A stretch of DNA of 64,000 nt from Niastella populi (lineage in GTDB: Bacteria; Bacteroidota; Bacteroidia; Chitinophagales; Chitinophagaceae), in contig NZ_LWBP01000045.1 in the NCBI RefSeq assembly GCF_002078015.1, positions 1 through 64,000 on the forward strand, read 5' to 3'. Shown here in pieces: positions 45,504-54,320 of the stretch (position 1 is its first letter; every line of letters begins with the position of its first letter). Position numbers and translations under genes: made by a program. A model generated the notes under the pieces. The model saw nothing but the letters and a program-made list of their open reading frames with translations. It did no database searches and was not told the DNA's origin.

Positions 45504-45602
45504 TGATTTTGAGATGTAGAGATTTTGTGATTTTCTCATGCGCAAGCTTTGTAACAGATCTCAAGATCCCTAAATCTAAAAATCTCTAAATCCAGAAATC
45601 CG
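45504..45602. repeat. Palindromic word-repeat element (GATTTAGAGATTT type)
   Basis: Left words (GAGATGTAGAGATTTTGTGA, 45511-45530) and right words (CTAAATCTAAAAATCTCTAA, 45570-45589) are partly complementary, so the element can fold as an imperfect hairpin around a core containing an AAGCTT site. The layout, word-repeat arms around a non-repetitive core, matches the element at 47119-47250, but the words differ. Confidence 0.6.
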
Positions 45603-45627
45603 GAAATTGTATTATACAGCTATCAGC

Positions 45628-47118
45628 ATGAACAAAAAGCAACAATATATATTGGCCATTGACCAGGGAACAAGCAGTACCAAAACAATTATTTTCAACG
45701 AACAGGGGAAAGTGATCGCGCGCGGCCATGAGGCGTTGCAAACGCAATACCTCGCCGATGGTTATGTAGAGCAGGACCCCGAAGGTATTGTGAAGAACGT
45801 GCTCGCATCGGTTCAGCAGTGCCTTGAAGAGTTCAGGCGGCAGGACAGGGATATTCGTGCCATAAAAGCCATTGGCATTTCGAACCAGCGCGAAACATTT
45901 GTGGTGTGGGATAAAAACGGCAGGCCATTATACAATGCCGTGGTATGGCAATGCAAACGTTCGGTTGAAATTTGCGAGCGGTTGAAATCATTGCCGGTTG
46001 CCGGCGACATCCGCACAAAGACCGGGTTACTGGTTGATCCTTATTTCAGCGGTACCAAGCTCATGTGGTTGTATGAAAATGTGGCCGCCGTAAAACAGGC
46101 GATCGATAAGGGCGAAGCGTATTTCGGCACTATCGATAGCTGGTTGTTGTATACGTTCACCAACGGAAAAAGTTATTATACCGATCATACAAATGCAAGC
46201 CGTACCCTGTTCTTCAATATTGCCACGCTCGACTGGGATGCGGAATTGCTGCAGTCGTTCAACCTGGGCAAACTGAACCTGCCCCGATGCGTGCCTTCTT
46301 CCTGGTTGTTTGGCGAAACCAATCTGTTGGGTTTATTGAAAGCGCCCATACCCATTACCGGCATGATCGGCGATTCGCATGCCGCGGCGTTCGGACAAGC
46401 CTGTCTTGAGCCCGGTTCTGCCAAAGCAACGCTGGGAACCGGTTGTTCGGTAATGATGAATATCGGCAATAAACCAAAAGCCTCTGCCACCGGAATGGTA
46501 ACTACCATTTGCTGGAGCACGGAGCAACAGGTATGTTATGCCCTGGAAGGCGTTATTGTTACCTGCGGCGCAACCATTGAATGGTTGAAACAATCGTGGG
46601 AGCTGTTTTATGACAGCCGGCAAACCGAAGAAATGGCAACGGCCGTGGAAGATAACCAGGGCGTTTACCTGATCCCAGCATTCAGCGGGTTGGGCGCGCC
46701 CTATTGGGAAATGAACCGCAAGGCAAGCATTCATGGGTTAACGTTCGCCACCACCAAAAATCATCTGGTGCGCGCTGCGCTGGAAAGTATTCCTTACCAG
46801 ATAAAAGATGTGATAGCCGCCATGGAAACGGATGCCGGTCTGCTGTTGAACCAACTGATGGTTGACGGTGGAATAACCGGTAACCGGTTTGTGGTGCAGT
46901 TCCTGTCGAACCAGTTGAATCGAAAAGTAGTGATCAGCGGTTTTCCCGAAGTATCGGCATTGGGTGCAGCCTACATGGCGGGACTGAAGGCCGGTGTTTA
47001 TACCGGGCTGAATCAATTGCAGGAATTAAAACTTGTAAAAGATACTGTACTTCCCACCGATATTGAGCAGCATAAGAAATGGTATGAGGGATGGAAGCGG
47101 GCGATTGGGTTGGTTTAA
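45628..47118 (+). CDS. FGGY-family carbohydrate kinase, glycerol-kinase-like
   Basis: A TTG at 45607 is in frame, but the ATG at 45628 gives a normal 496-residue protein. FGGY hallmarks are present: AIDQGTSSTKTIIF (phosphate loop), ISNQRETFVVWD, LVDPYFSGTKLMWL, the nucleotide-fold motif LGTGCSVMMN, and the C-terminal GGITGNRFVVQFLSNQL. It resembles glycerol kinase most, but its context (isomerase, split transketolase, sugar importer) argues for a ketose substrate; apulose kinases are also FGGY members. It is separated from the permease gene by 132 bp but lies on the same strand and is likely part of the operon. Confidence 0.87.
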   Translation: MNKKQQYILAIDQGTSSTKTIIFNEQGKVIARGHEALQTQYLADGYVEQDPEGIVKNVLASVQQCLEEFRRQDRDIRAIKAIGISNQRETFVVWDKNGRPLYNAVVWQCKRSVEICERLKSLPVAGDIRTKTGLLVDPYFSGTKLMWLYENVAAVKQAIDKGEAYFGTIDSWLLYTFTNGKSYYTDHTNASRTLFFNIATLDWDAELLQSFNLGKLNLPRCVPSSWLFGETNLLGLLKAPIPITGMIGDSHAAAFGQACLEPGSAKATLGTGCSVMMNIGNKPKASATGMVTTICWSTEQQVCYALEGVIVTCGATIEWLKQSWELFYDSRQTEEMATAVEDNQGVYLIPAFSGLGAPYWEMNRKASIHGLTFATTKNHLVRAALESIPYQIKDVIAAMETDAGLLLNQLMVDGGITGNRFVVQFLSNQLNRKVVISGFPEVSALGAAYMAGLKAGVYTGLNQLQELKLVKDTVLPTDIEQHKKWYEGWKRAIGLV

Positions 47119-47250
47119 CATGTTGATTTGTTGACAGGGTTGATAAAGGTGATAAAGTTGATAAAGGGCTACATTCAATGCCGCGCGACAAATCGCAGGT
47201 TTGGGTTTTTCCTCTATCAACTTTATCAACCTTATTAACTTTTCAACTTA
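47119..47250. repeat. Dispersed word-repeat element, copy 1 (GTTGATAAAG arms, GCGACAAATCGC core)
   Basis: The left arm repeats GTTGATAAAG-like words (47122-47168), the right arm repeats their complement (CTTTATCAACC, about 47212-47248), and the core holds the mini-hairpin GCGACAAATCGC (47185-47196: GCGA, loop CAAA, TCGC) with a CAATGCCG-type flank. The same core and flanks recur reversed at 54321-54541. It lies between the kinase gene and a convergent lipoprotein gene. Confidence 0.85.
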
Positions 47251-47261
47251 CTTCAAATTTG

Positions 47262-48104
47262 TTACGGATGTACCATCTCCCCATACGTATTCCCATCAAC
47301 ATTCAACCATTCATATCTGTCAGTACCCAGCACCATAATATCTGATGTAAAGGTGCCGATGGGGTTGCTAACCTGAACCTGGGTCTGGTTGTTCAGGAAC
47401 GTCCAGGTACCATAAAACACCGTTCCGTTTTGATCGATCTCCATATAAGTGCCGTTGGTTTCATATTTAACCCAGTTCTGCGCAAGGTTGAGCGGACTAT
47501 TGGGTTTATCGGTTTTCCAGATGAGTGAAGGCAGTGACTGGCTGAAATTGCTGAAGTATTCAGTGTATACCCAGGGTTGTGCCGTCAGCAGTTGCAGCTT
47601 CCCGCCTGTAGTATCGATCACCTGGTTCTGCGGCACCATAATGCCATAATTGCCGGTGCTGTTCTGCAACCATTCATACCTGTTTGTAGTAAGCGTTTGA
47701 ATAGTTGAGGTAAAAGTGCCAATTGGGTTGTTGACCTGAACCTCTGTTTCGTTGTTCAGGAACGTCCAGGTGCCATTATAAACCGTACCGTTCTGATCGG
47801 TCTCGGTATAAGTTCCATTGGGGTAGAATTGCACCTGGTTAAGGGCGAGGTTCAATGCGTTGCTGCTTCTGTTGGTTTTCCACACCAGGTTGGTTGGGTT
47901 GGTATTGAAGTCAGTAAAATATTCATAATACACCCATGTTTGGCTGGTGAGCAGGTCGGTCTTGCTGCTTGTGCTAAGCCTGCCGTTTCTGGTGTTTGTT
48001 GATTCGGTTGATGTCGAAGATGCCTGCGGCTCGTTTAAAGATTTGGAGCAGGAGGCAATTACGATCACGGAGCAGAATAAGGTAAATGATAATAGTTTTT
48101 TCAT
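47262..48104 (-). CDS. Lipoprotein with two tandem lipocalin-like repeats
   Basis: The 280-residue protein has a lipoprotein signal ending VIASC (C19) and a Ser/Thr-rich linker. Two homologous units follow (about 50-160 and 165-280), each with W-VY-EYF--F, WKT---S-LNLA, NGTY-E-DQNGTV, GTWTFLNN-T-VQV-NPIGTFTS and DRYEWL. The pattern is that of small beta-barrel lipocalin-like domains of Bacteroidota lipoproteins. The close similarity of the units indicates a recent internal duplication. It probably sits in the outer membrane; its ligand is unknown. Confidence 0.75.
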   Translation of the reverse strand: MKKLLSFTLFCSVIVIASCSKSLNEPQASSTSTESTNTRNGRLSTSSKTDLLTSQTWVYYEYFTDFNTNPTNLVWKTNRSSNALNLALNQVQFYPNGTYTETDQNGTVYNGTWTFLNNETEVQVNNPIGTFTSTIQTLTTNRYEWLQNSTGNYGIMVPQNQVIDTTGGKLQLLTAQPWVYTEYFSNFSQSLPSLIWKTDKPNSPLNLAQNWVKYETNGTYMEIDQNGTVFYGTWTFLNNQTQVQVSNPIGTFTSDIMVLGTDRYEWLNVDGNTYGEMVHP

Positions 48105-48225
48105 TTTATTAAAGTTTACGCCAAACTACAACTGATCGGCGCAACTGCTTACAAGAAGTAACGGTCGCGTCATTTGGCCAATAACCGCGTAGCCTGTGGC
48201 AATAGGCGCGCAGGAATATTTTGCA

Positions 48226-51162
48226 TTAAAAGCTTTCTTCCCGGAACAGGGGCAGCGTTATAACAACGCTGGTGCCTGATGGGGTATTGGTGTGGTCGAC
48301 AAGATCTGAAACTTCAATGGTGGCAGCTCCTTTATAAAGCGTATTTATAATATCGAGGCGGTCTTTGGTAAGTGCCATTCCTTTTGATGAGTACTCTTTG
48401 ATATTTCCTTTCAATCCCGTTTTCTTCCCTGCAGCCGCAGCTTTCCTGCCTATGCCGTTGTCACTGACCGTTATTATTAATTTTTCTCCCTGCTGCAGCA
48501 TGCGTATGCTGATAAAACCTTTACTGCCGGCCCTGGGCGCAAGCCCATGCTGCAACGCGTTTTCTACAAAGGGCTGTATCAGCATTGGCGGAATGAGTAC
48601 TGTTGAAGGATTGGCAATATTGTCCATAACCAGTTCATAGTCGATCTTATCTTCAAAACGCATTTTTTCGAGCGACAGGTAGGAGGAAAGATAATCCGAT
48701 TCATCGGCCAGCGAAACAAACGACCGCGAGGAATTATTCAATGTCATTCGTATGAGTTTGCCAAGGCCGGCTATGTATTTGTTGGAGGCGGTGATATCGC
48801 CATTGAAAATAAAGAGCTGAATTGAATTAAGGCAATTGAATATAAAATGCGGGTTCATTTGGGAAGTGAGGGCGGTATTTTCCAACTCAGCCATCTTCTG
48901 CATGAGCCTTTCTTTTTCCTGCTGTTTATGTCGAATGCGGGCAATGCGCCTGGCGCCCAGCCACCACAACATAGCAAGTGACAATGCCCATACGCTGATC
49001 ACAAACCAGGTTTTTTTCCAGAACTGAAGCGTAACGGTTATTGGCACACTGATTATGCGGCTCGCGTTACCGAATTTGTTTATGGCCATCACCTCCAGAT
49101 CATAATTACCTGAAGGAAGTTCGGGAAATTCGAGATAGGGGTCTTTTGTTTCCCGCCAGGTGGTATCTATACCGGTCATGCGGTACCGGTAAATGATCTT
49201 ACCGGCAGAGCGGTAAGAAATACCGGCAAATTCAACATGCAGCCGTTTGTTGGTATACGGTATTACCAGACCGGTAGAATCAGCTATGCGTTCGCGGTCG
49301 GAATTGACCAGTGACAAAAGGTAAATACGGCATGGCTCTGTTGGTGCATCGTTTTGCTCGTCAAAAAAACTTAGTCCGGCCGATGTGCCCACATAAAGGC
49401 GCGAGTTGTCGGCAAACAAAGTATTCACCATATCGCTCGCGAGCCCGTCCTTTGAAGTATACTGAGTAATAGGGTAACCGGCTTTTTTAAGGTCAATTTT
49501 GTTCAACCCCTTGTCGGTTCCCACCCATAAAACATTGTTGTGCACCAGTAAGGTTCTGCAGATATCGCTGCTCAAGCCCTGCTGCCGGGTAAAGGCAATT
49601 ACCTGTTTGTTGTTTTTATAGCCTATTACGCCGGCATCGTCATAGGAAGCGATCCATAATGTTCCATCGGCGGATTCTGCAATTGCAGAAATTCTTTTCT
49701 GGAGAAATGGCGTTTCTTTTCCGAGGAAAACAAGCGGTTGTCCCTTCATCCAACGGTAAAGACCATTAAGCGTGCCGATATAAAAGGTATCTTTCTTATT
49801 GTATGCCACCGTGGCCCGTTCATGCCATAAAGTATCGGTGATCCTGAAATCAAAAACATCTAAAATGAATGCGCCTGATTTACTGGCCAGCAATCTTTTG
49901 CGGGTATCGATACGCGACATTGATTTTACGACGAGGTTCAATTCCCTGATAAATTTAAAATCACGGGTGCCTTCTATGTAACCCTGGTTGCCCGCCGATA
50001 TTATTCTATGTCTGTCTATTGTATCGAAACACAGAATAGCGTTTTTCATATAATAGAAAAAAGGCCGGCTGTGTGTAAGGGTAAGATCGGGCAGTGTATA
50101 CCGGGAGATATAATTGTGGTTGTCGCCAATCCATAGTTCGTTACCGATCTTGCCGACGGCCGTTACCATCGAATTTTCATCACCTGCTTTGGGCCGGATG
50201 GTTTTCCATTCTGATGAGTTCAGGCGAAATATTCCTTCACCCATGGTCGTGAACCAAAGATCTCCTGCCTGGTCGCGGAAGACCCTCGATACCGGTATGC
50301 CGGGCAGGTACCTTCTTGTTTGCCCGGTTTTGATATTATATTCCAGGCTGCCGGAGGATTCATTTATATAGGCGAGGCTGTCGTCCATAAGCCCCACGGT
50401 GATCAATTTGTAATGATACCTGTCTATCGGCAACTGAACCCGGTTATTATTTGAGAATGGCCAGATCTTATACCCCAGCACAGAGTCTGTCAGGATGATC
50501 CCATAAGCGTTCATTGTTTTATCAACGGGAACGCGGTTATGGATACGCGCCGGTAAGGGAAATGGTTTTGAATGACATGCCGTGCGCGAGAATTCGATAT
50601 TTTTTTTATGCGTTTGTGCAAGAAAGTAGCCCGAAGCGCTCAGGCTTATCATCAGGCAGCCGCTTACGGGTTCATGGTCGAGCGAGTCGATTGCCGTTAC
50701 CGTTCCGTCTGTTGCCAGCAAATGCAATACATTGCTTTCCTTCAATAGAATATTCCCTTCCCTGTCTTCGACGAAATTTTCGATATTCCCTTTTAATTGA
50801 ATACGGCTTAGCAGGGAATCATTTTGCTGGTTGTGTATTTTTCCCTGGTAATAATAACAAACCGATTTGCGGAACGGGGCCATCCATACCCGGCCTTTGG
50901 AGTCGGAAAAGATAGATAAGATCTCGAGGTCGGGCAGCCCATCTTTTGTTGTAAAGTTTTTAAATCGGGTGCCATCAAAACGGCTGACGCCGGTTTCAGT
51001 TCCGGTCCAGATAAAGCCATCTTTATCCTGGGTAATACAATATACCGTTGCGCCTGCCAGTCCATCGTTTATGCCATAGTGCAGATAGCTATATTCCTGT
51101 GCAGTGGCCACACCGCGAAATAAAAGCATACATAGCGCGGCCAGCCATAGTTTGGTTCGCAT
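48226..51162 (-). CDS. Propeller sensor histidine kinase, LytS-type catalytic domain
   Basis: The 978-residue protein has a signal peptide, periplasmic two-component propeller repeats (GFIWTGTETGVSRFDGT and similar), a Y_Y_Y domain, a membrane helix (about 730-750), a coiled linker and a His_kinase/HATPase module. The phospho-acceptor His is at about 772 in SQMNPHFIFNCLNS; PFVENALQHGL and SDNGIGRKAA are the ATP-binding boxes. It follows the LytTR regulator gene by 5 bp on the same strand. Unlike the PUL kinase at 9888-13070, its phosphorylation domain is of the LytS/YehU class, so the pair may respond to a different carbohydrate or envelope signal. Confidence 0.92.
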   Translation of the reverse strand: MRTKLWLAALCMLLFRGVATAQEYSYLHYGINDGLAGATVYCITQDKDGFIWTGTETGVSRFDGTRFKNFTTKDGLPDLEILSIFSDSKGRVWMAPFRKSVCYYYQGKIHNQQNDSLLSRIQLKGNIENFVEDREGNILLKESNVLHLLATDGTVTAIDSLDHEPVSGCLMISLSASGYFLAQTHKKNIEFSRTACHSKPFPLPARIHNRVPVDKTMNAYGIILTDSVLGYKIWPFSNNNRVQLPIDRYHYKLITVGLMDDSLAYINESSGSLEYNIKTGQTRRYLPGIPVSRVFRDQAGDLWFTTMGEGIFRLNSSEWKTIRPKAGDENSMVTAVGKIGNELWIGDNHNYISRYTLPDLTLTHSRPFFYYMKNAILCFDTIDRHRIISAGNQGYIEGTRDFKFIRELNLVVKSMSRIDTRKRLLASKSGAFILDVFDFRITDTLWHERATVAYNKKDTFYIGTLNGLYRWMKGQPLVFLGKETPFLQKRISAIAESADGTLWIASYDDAGVIGYKNNKQVIAFTRQQGLSSDICRTLLVHNNVLWVGTDKGLNKIDLKKAGYPITQYTSKDGLASDMVNTLFADNSRLYVGTSAGLSFFDEQNDAPTEPCRIYLLSLVNSDRERIADSTGLVIPYTNKRLHVEFAGISYRSAGKIIYRYRMTGIDTTWRETKDPYLEFPELPSGNYDLEVMAINKFGNASRIISVPITVTLQFWKKTWFVISVWALSLAMLWWLGARRIARIRHKQQEKERLMQKMAELENTALTSQMNPHFIFNCLNSIQLFIFNGDITASNKYIAGLGKLIRMTLNNSSRSFVSLADESDYLSSYLSLEKMRFEDKIDYELVMDNIANPSTVLIPPMLIQPFVENALQHGLAPRAGSKGFISIRMLQQGEKLIITVSDNGIGRKAAAAGKKTGLKGNIKEYSSKGMALTKDRLDIINTLYKGAATIEVSDLVDHTNTPSGTSVVITLPLFREESF

Positions 51163-51167
51163 AAGCT

Positions 51168-51914
51168 TTACTTGATGAGCCGCTTTAAAAAATCTTCCCT
51201 GCGCCGGAAAGCTACTTCGATAGTGGCGCCGTCATCCATCCGGACATAACCGCCTCTTCCTTTATGGTAATGCTGCACTTTGTTGAGGTTAATGATGTGG
51301 GCATTGTGCACCCGGTAAAAAATAGTTGACGGCAGCAGGTCTTCGTATTCTTTTATTATACGGGTTGTTGTGAGTTGTTCACCATTGCTGAGGTATATTC
51401 TGGTACAGTTGCCGTTCGCTTCCAGTCGCATGATATCGTTCATTGACACAAAGGAGAGGCCGCTCATGGTAGGGACTGCTATTTTTTGCGCTGCGCTATT
51501 CAATGCCTGCATGTTTTCCTGCAGGGCTTTAAGGCTCATTAATATTTCCTTTTCATGCGATGTCTTTGCTACTTTTCCAATAGCTTTTTGCAGGTCGGTG
51601 GCGTCTACTGGTTTCAGCAGGTAATCAACCGCACTGTATTTGAATGCCTGCACGGCATGGTTATCCCAGGCGGTTATGAATATGGTTTGAAAATCGATGC
51701 TGTGAAAACTGTTCAGCAGGTCGAAAGCGGTTTGATCATTGATCGCTATATCGAGAAGCACCAGGTCGGGCACGCAGGCTGGAATGAGGGTAGAAGCTGC
51801 AGGTACATTATCGGCTTCCCCAACGACTGTCACCTGGGGACAGTACGCGGATAACAGGTTTTTTAAAACATGAATGCTGGCAATCTCGTCATCTACCAAT
51901 ACGGTTCGAAGCAT
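51168..51914 (-). CDS. LytTR-family response regulator
   Basis: The 248-residue protein has a receiver domain (1-120) with the acidic pair DD at 8-9, phospho-Asp at about 55 in LVLLDIAIND, and the Lys in YLLKPVDA. A LytTR DNA-binding domain fills residues about 150-245 (VSMNDIMRLEANGNCTRIYL, then FYRVHNAHIINLNKV). It is encoded just upstream of its partner kinase, an arrangement common in Bacteroidota. Likely targets are among the neighbouring secreted proteins, but no LytTR direct repeats were identified. Confidence 0.92.
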   Translation of the reverse strand: MLRTVLVDDEIASIHVLKNLLSAYCPQVTVVGEADNVPAASTLIPACVPDLVLLDIAINDQTAFDLLNSFHSIDFQTIFITAWDNHAVQAFKYSAVDYLLKPVDATDLQKAIGKVAKTSHEKEILMSLKALQENMQALNSAAQKIAVPTMSGLSFVSMNDIMRLEANGNCTRIYLSNGEQLTTTRIIKEYEDLLPSTIFYRVHNAHIINLNKVQHYHKGRGGYVRMDDGATIEVAFRRREDFLKRLIK

Positions 51915-52067
51915 ATATTACAGGATCACTTTTGCTACGCACAAGATAGTAAAATTATACATAACCGGTAGAGGATCAAAAAGGGGAACCAGTGGTTCCT
52001 GAACTTATTAATGTTAAAATAAATGTAAGCGCAGGATCACCGGGTCCCTGTAAATCAATATTCATAG

Positions 52068-53987
52068 TTAATTAGCAAAATAATTCCGCAACTGCCCGCT
52101 GTTCTCGCCGTAATTCCAGCGAATTTGATCAGCCTTTCCGTCTCCATTGATATCATTGAAACAGAAGAACGTGTTCTCGCTTTGCGAAGTACCGCGTAAC
52201 GTGTGTATAGGACCGTTAAAGGCGCCGGCCTCTGAGTAGTATACTTTCAGGAAGCCGGTGTAGTTGTCGGGGTTCCAGTATACTTTATCGGCTTTGCCAT
52301 CGCCGTTCATATCGGCAAAATAGAAACGCGTATTGCTTAAACCGCTGGTAGCTGAATTGCTGAACGAGGTGTTGGCGGTAAAGGTGCCATCGCCATCGGA
52401 AAGGTAAACCATTGTTTTTCCTGAATTGAGACCCGGGTGCCACAAGATCTTGTCGGCCCGGCCATCGCCATTTACATCGGCGTACCAGAACTGCGTGCCG
52501 GCCGTTGTGCTGGCGCCTTCTGCTCCTGAAACTACAGAACCGCTGAAGCTGCCGCCGGAAGTGGCGAGGTATACGCGGGTATGACCGTTATCAAAGGTAG
52601 CGTTCCAGTAGATCTTATCGGCTTTTCCATCGCCGTTCACATCGGCAAAATTATACAGCGTGGTAGTGCCTGCGCTGGTGCCTTCGGGATTGTCGATAGC
52701 GGTGCCGCTGAAATTGCCGCCGGAGGTTGCCAGGTAAACAAGTGTATGCCCCGCGTTAAGCGTAGGGTTCCAGCGGATAAGATCGGCTTTTCCATCGCCA
52801 TTGATATCGGCATAATAATACCGGGTAGTGGAAGATGCAGACGCGCTTGCGGTATGCGTAACCGCCGTAGCGGCAAATGTGCCATTGCCATTCGACAGGA
52901 ATACGCGGGGTTTGCCGCTGTCGAAGGTATAGTTCCAGTATATTTTATCGGCATCGCCATCGCCGTCAACATCGGCAAAACTGTACCTGGTAGCGGAACT
53001 GGCGCTGATGCCATTGGCATCGGTATGTGCGCCCCCGAAGATATCAGGTATAAAGGATGCCATAATGGGGTAGTGGTCCGATGGCCATAACGTTTGCCCG
53101 TTTACGGTATAGCTTTTGGTGATCACGCTGCTGGTGGTAAAGGCGAGGTTGCGGGTGCTCAGGATATAATCGATCTTGGAATCGCCGGTGGCATCCCAGC
53201 CATGGAAGGTGGGGGCGCCATCCGAGTCAAAAAGCGCATCCACCATATTGAACCCGCCTGCATTTTTGATGATCGACATTTCGGGCGTGCCGGGTTTGGC
53301 GTTAAAGTCGCCAAAACAAATGACGGGCAGGTTGGCGGTATTGTTATTCTGGATGTTCAGCAGTACCGTATCGGCATCGAGCTGGCGCTCGGCTGAGCTT
53401 ACGGTGGTCCAGTGACTATTCACCACAAAATAACTGTTGGCCGTATTCAGTTTATCCTGCAATACCACCCATTTGCCGGTGCGGAAATCGGGCGTTCTCA
53501 TGGTGAACCAGCCCGCATTGGTTCGGGTGAAGCGCGCATTTTTGTAATAGATCGTTTTGGGCGAACCGTTAGATGTGCCGCTTTTGTAATAGCCATAACC
53601 GGCTGCCGCAAGTTGGGTATTGAACCATTCTTCAATATCGGTAACGGCAATTTCCTGCAGGCCCACAATATCAACATTGTTCTCGAGAATGATCTGCAGG
53701 CAGTAATCTTTTCGGGTGTACTGGGAGAACGGATCTCCGGCGACGTCATTTCTGACGTTGAACGACATCACCTTAATAGGGTTCATGTCTGAGATGATTG
53801 ATTCGGTGCTGGCAGTACGGGTGTTCGTTCCAATGCCGGGTTCCGGTTGCGCATTGTTGAACTGCGCTTTTTTACAGGCTGCGAAACTGAGGGCTAACAC
53901 GAGGCCCGAGGCAATGCCTTTGATTAGCTGGCAACCGGGCATGCGGAAGATGGCCGCCCCCTGGCGGCTTAAATTTGCTTTTTTCAT
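52068..53987 (-). CDS. Lipoprotein with endonuclease/exonuclease/phosphatase domain and FG-GAP/VCBS repeats
   Basis: The 639-residue protein has a lipoprotein signal ending FAAC (about C38). Residues about 70-325 are an endonuclease/exonuclease/phosphatase domain: VMSFNVRN (Asn), IVGLQEIA (metal-binding Glu), ICFGDFNAKPGTPE (Asp, Asn) and PSDHYPI (Asp-His). Five complete and one partial VCBS/FG-GAP repeats of about 53 residues follow, each with the calcium-type motif D-NGDGKAD-I-WN. The protein could be a surface nuclease or phosphodiesterase. The repeats probably form a propeller used for binding or display. Confidence 0.85.
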   Translation of the reverse strand: MKKANLSRQGAAIFRMPGCQLIKGIASGLVLALSFAACKKAQFNNAQPEPGIGTNTRTASTESIISDMNPIKVMSFNVRNDVAGDPFSQYTRKDYCLQIILENNVDIVGLQEIAVTDIEEWFNTQLAAAGYGYYKSGTSNGSPKTIYYKNARFTRTNAGWFTMRTPDFRTGKWVVLQDKLNTANSYFVVNSHWTTVSSAERQLDADTVLLNIQNNNTANLPVICFGDFNAKPGTPEMSIIKNAGGFNMVDALFDSDGAPTFHGWDATGDSKIDYILSTRNLAFTTSSVITKSYTVNGQTLWPSDHYPIMASFIPDIFGGAHTDANGISASSATRYSFADVDGDGDADKIYWNYTFDSGKPRVFLSNGNGTFAATAVTHTASASASSTTRYYYADINGDGKADLIRWNPTLNAGHTLVYLATSGGNFSGTAIDNPEGTSAGTTTLYNFADVNGDGKADKIYWNATFDNGHTRVYLATSGGSFSGSVVSGAEGASTTAGTQFWYADVNGDGRADKILWHPGLNSGKTMVYLSDGDGTFTANTSFSNSATSGLSNTRFYFADMNGDGKADKVYWNPDNYTGFLKVYYSEAGAFNGPIHTLRGTSQSENTFFCFNDINGDGKADQIRWNYGENSGQLRNYFAN

Positions 53988-54320
53988 GCTGACAAAGTTT
54001 TAGTTGATGGTAATTGGTGAATCAGATTTTCAGGTTATGGAAATAGGTAACTCATTATTGTTTGACAATAATTGAATTATAAGGGGATGAATTAAATGGG
54101 CGGTCCCGCGCACCCAGGGAACCGGGATGTTTTTCAGGCTATTTGTTTAGAGGAACGTTCATCTAACGGGAGTCAAAGTAACTGTAATTTAAGTTTAATA
54201 AACTTAATTATCTTAAATAGTTAATAAAAATAAAGTTCCGTAAACAAAGAAATAAAGATTATTTAACTGGGGAAGGGTCGGGCTTCATCTTTTTTAATGA
54301 AGCAAAGGGGTTAAAAGGAG
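53988..54320. other. Intergenic leader of the nuclease lipoprotein gene
   Basis: About 330 bp lie between the nuclease start and the word-repeat element. No gene is recognised. The part near the start codon should hold the promoter of the leftward gene; no exact TAnnTTTG match was seen. Confidence 0.45.

Noticed and set aside
37972-47118. Sulfoquinovose transketolase pathway
   Set aside because: The split transketolase fits, but no sulfosugar isomerase, sulfo-erythrose isomerase or sulfonate exporter is present.
48365-48640. A 91-codon plus-strand frame
   Set aside because: It is antisense to the ATPase domain of the LytS-type kinase.
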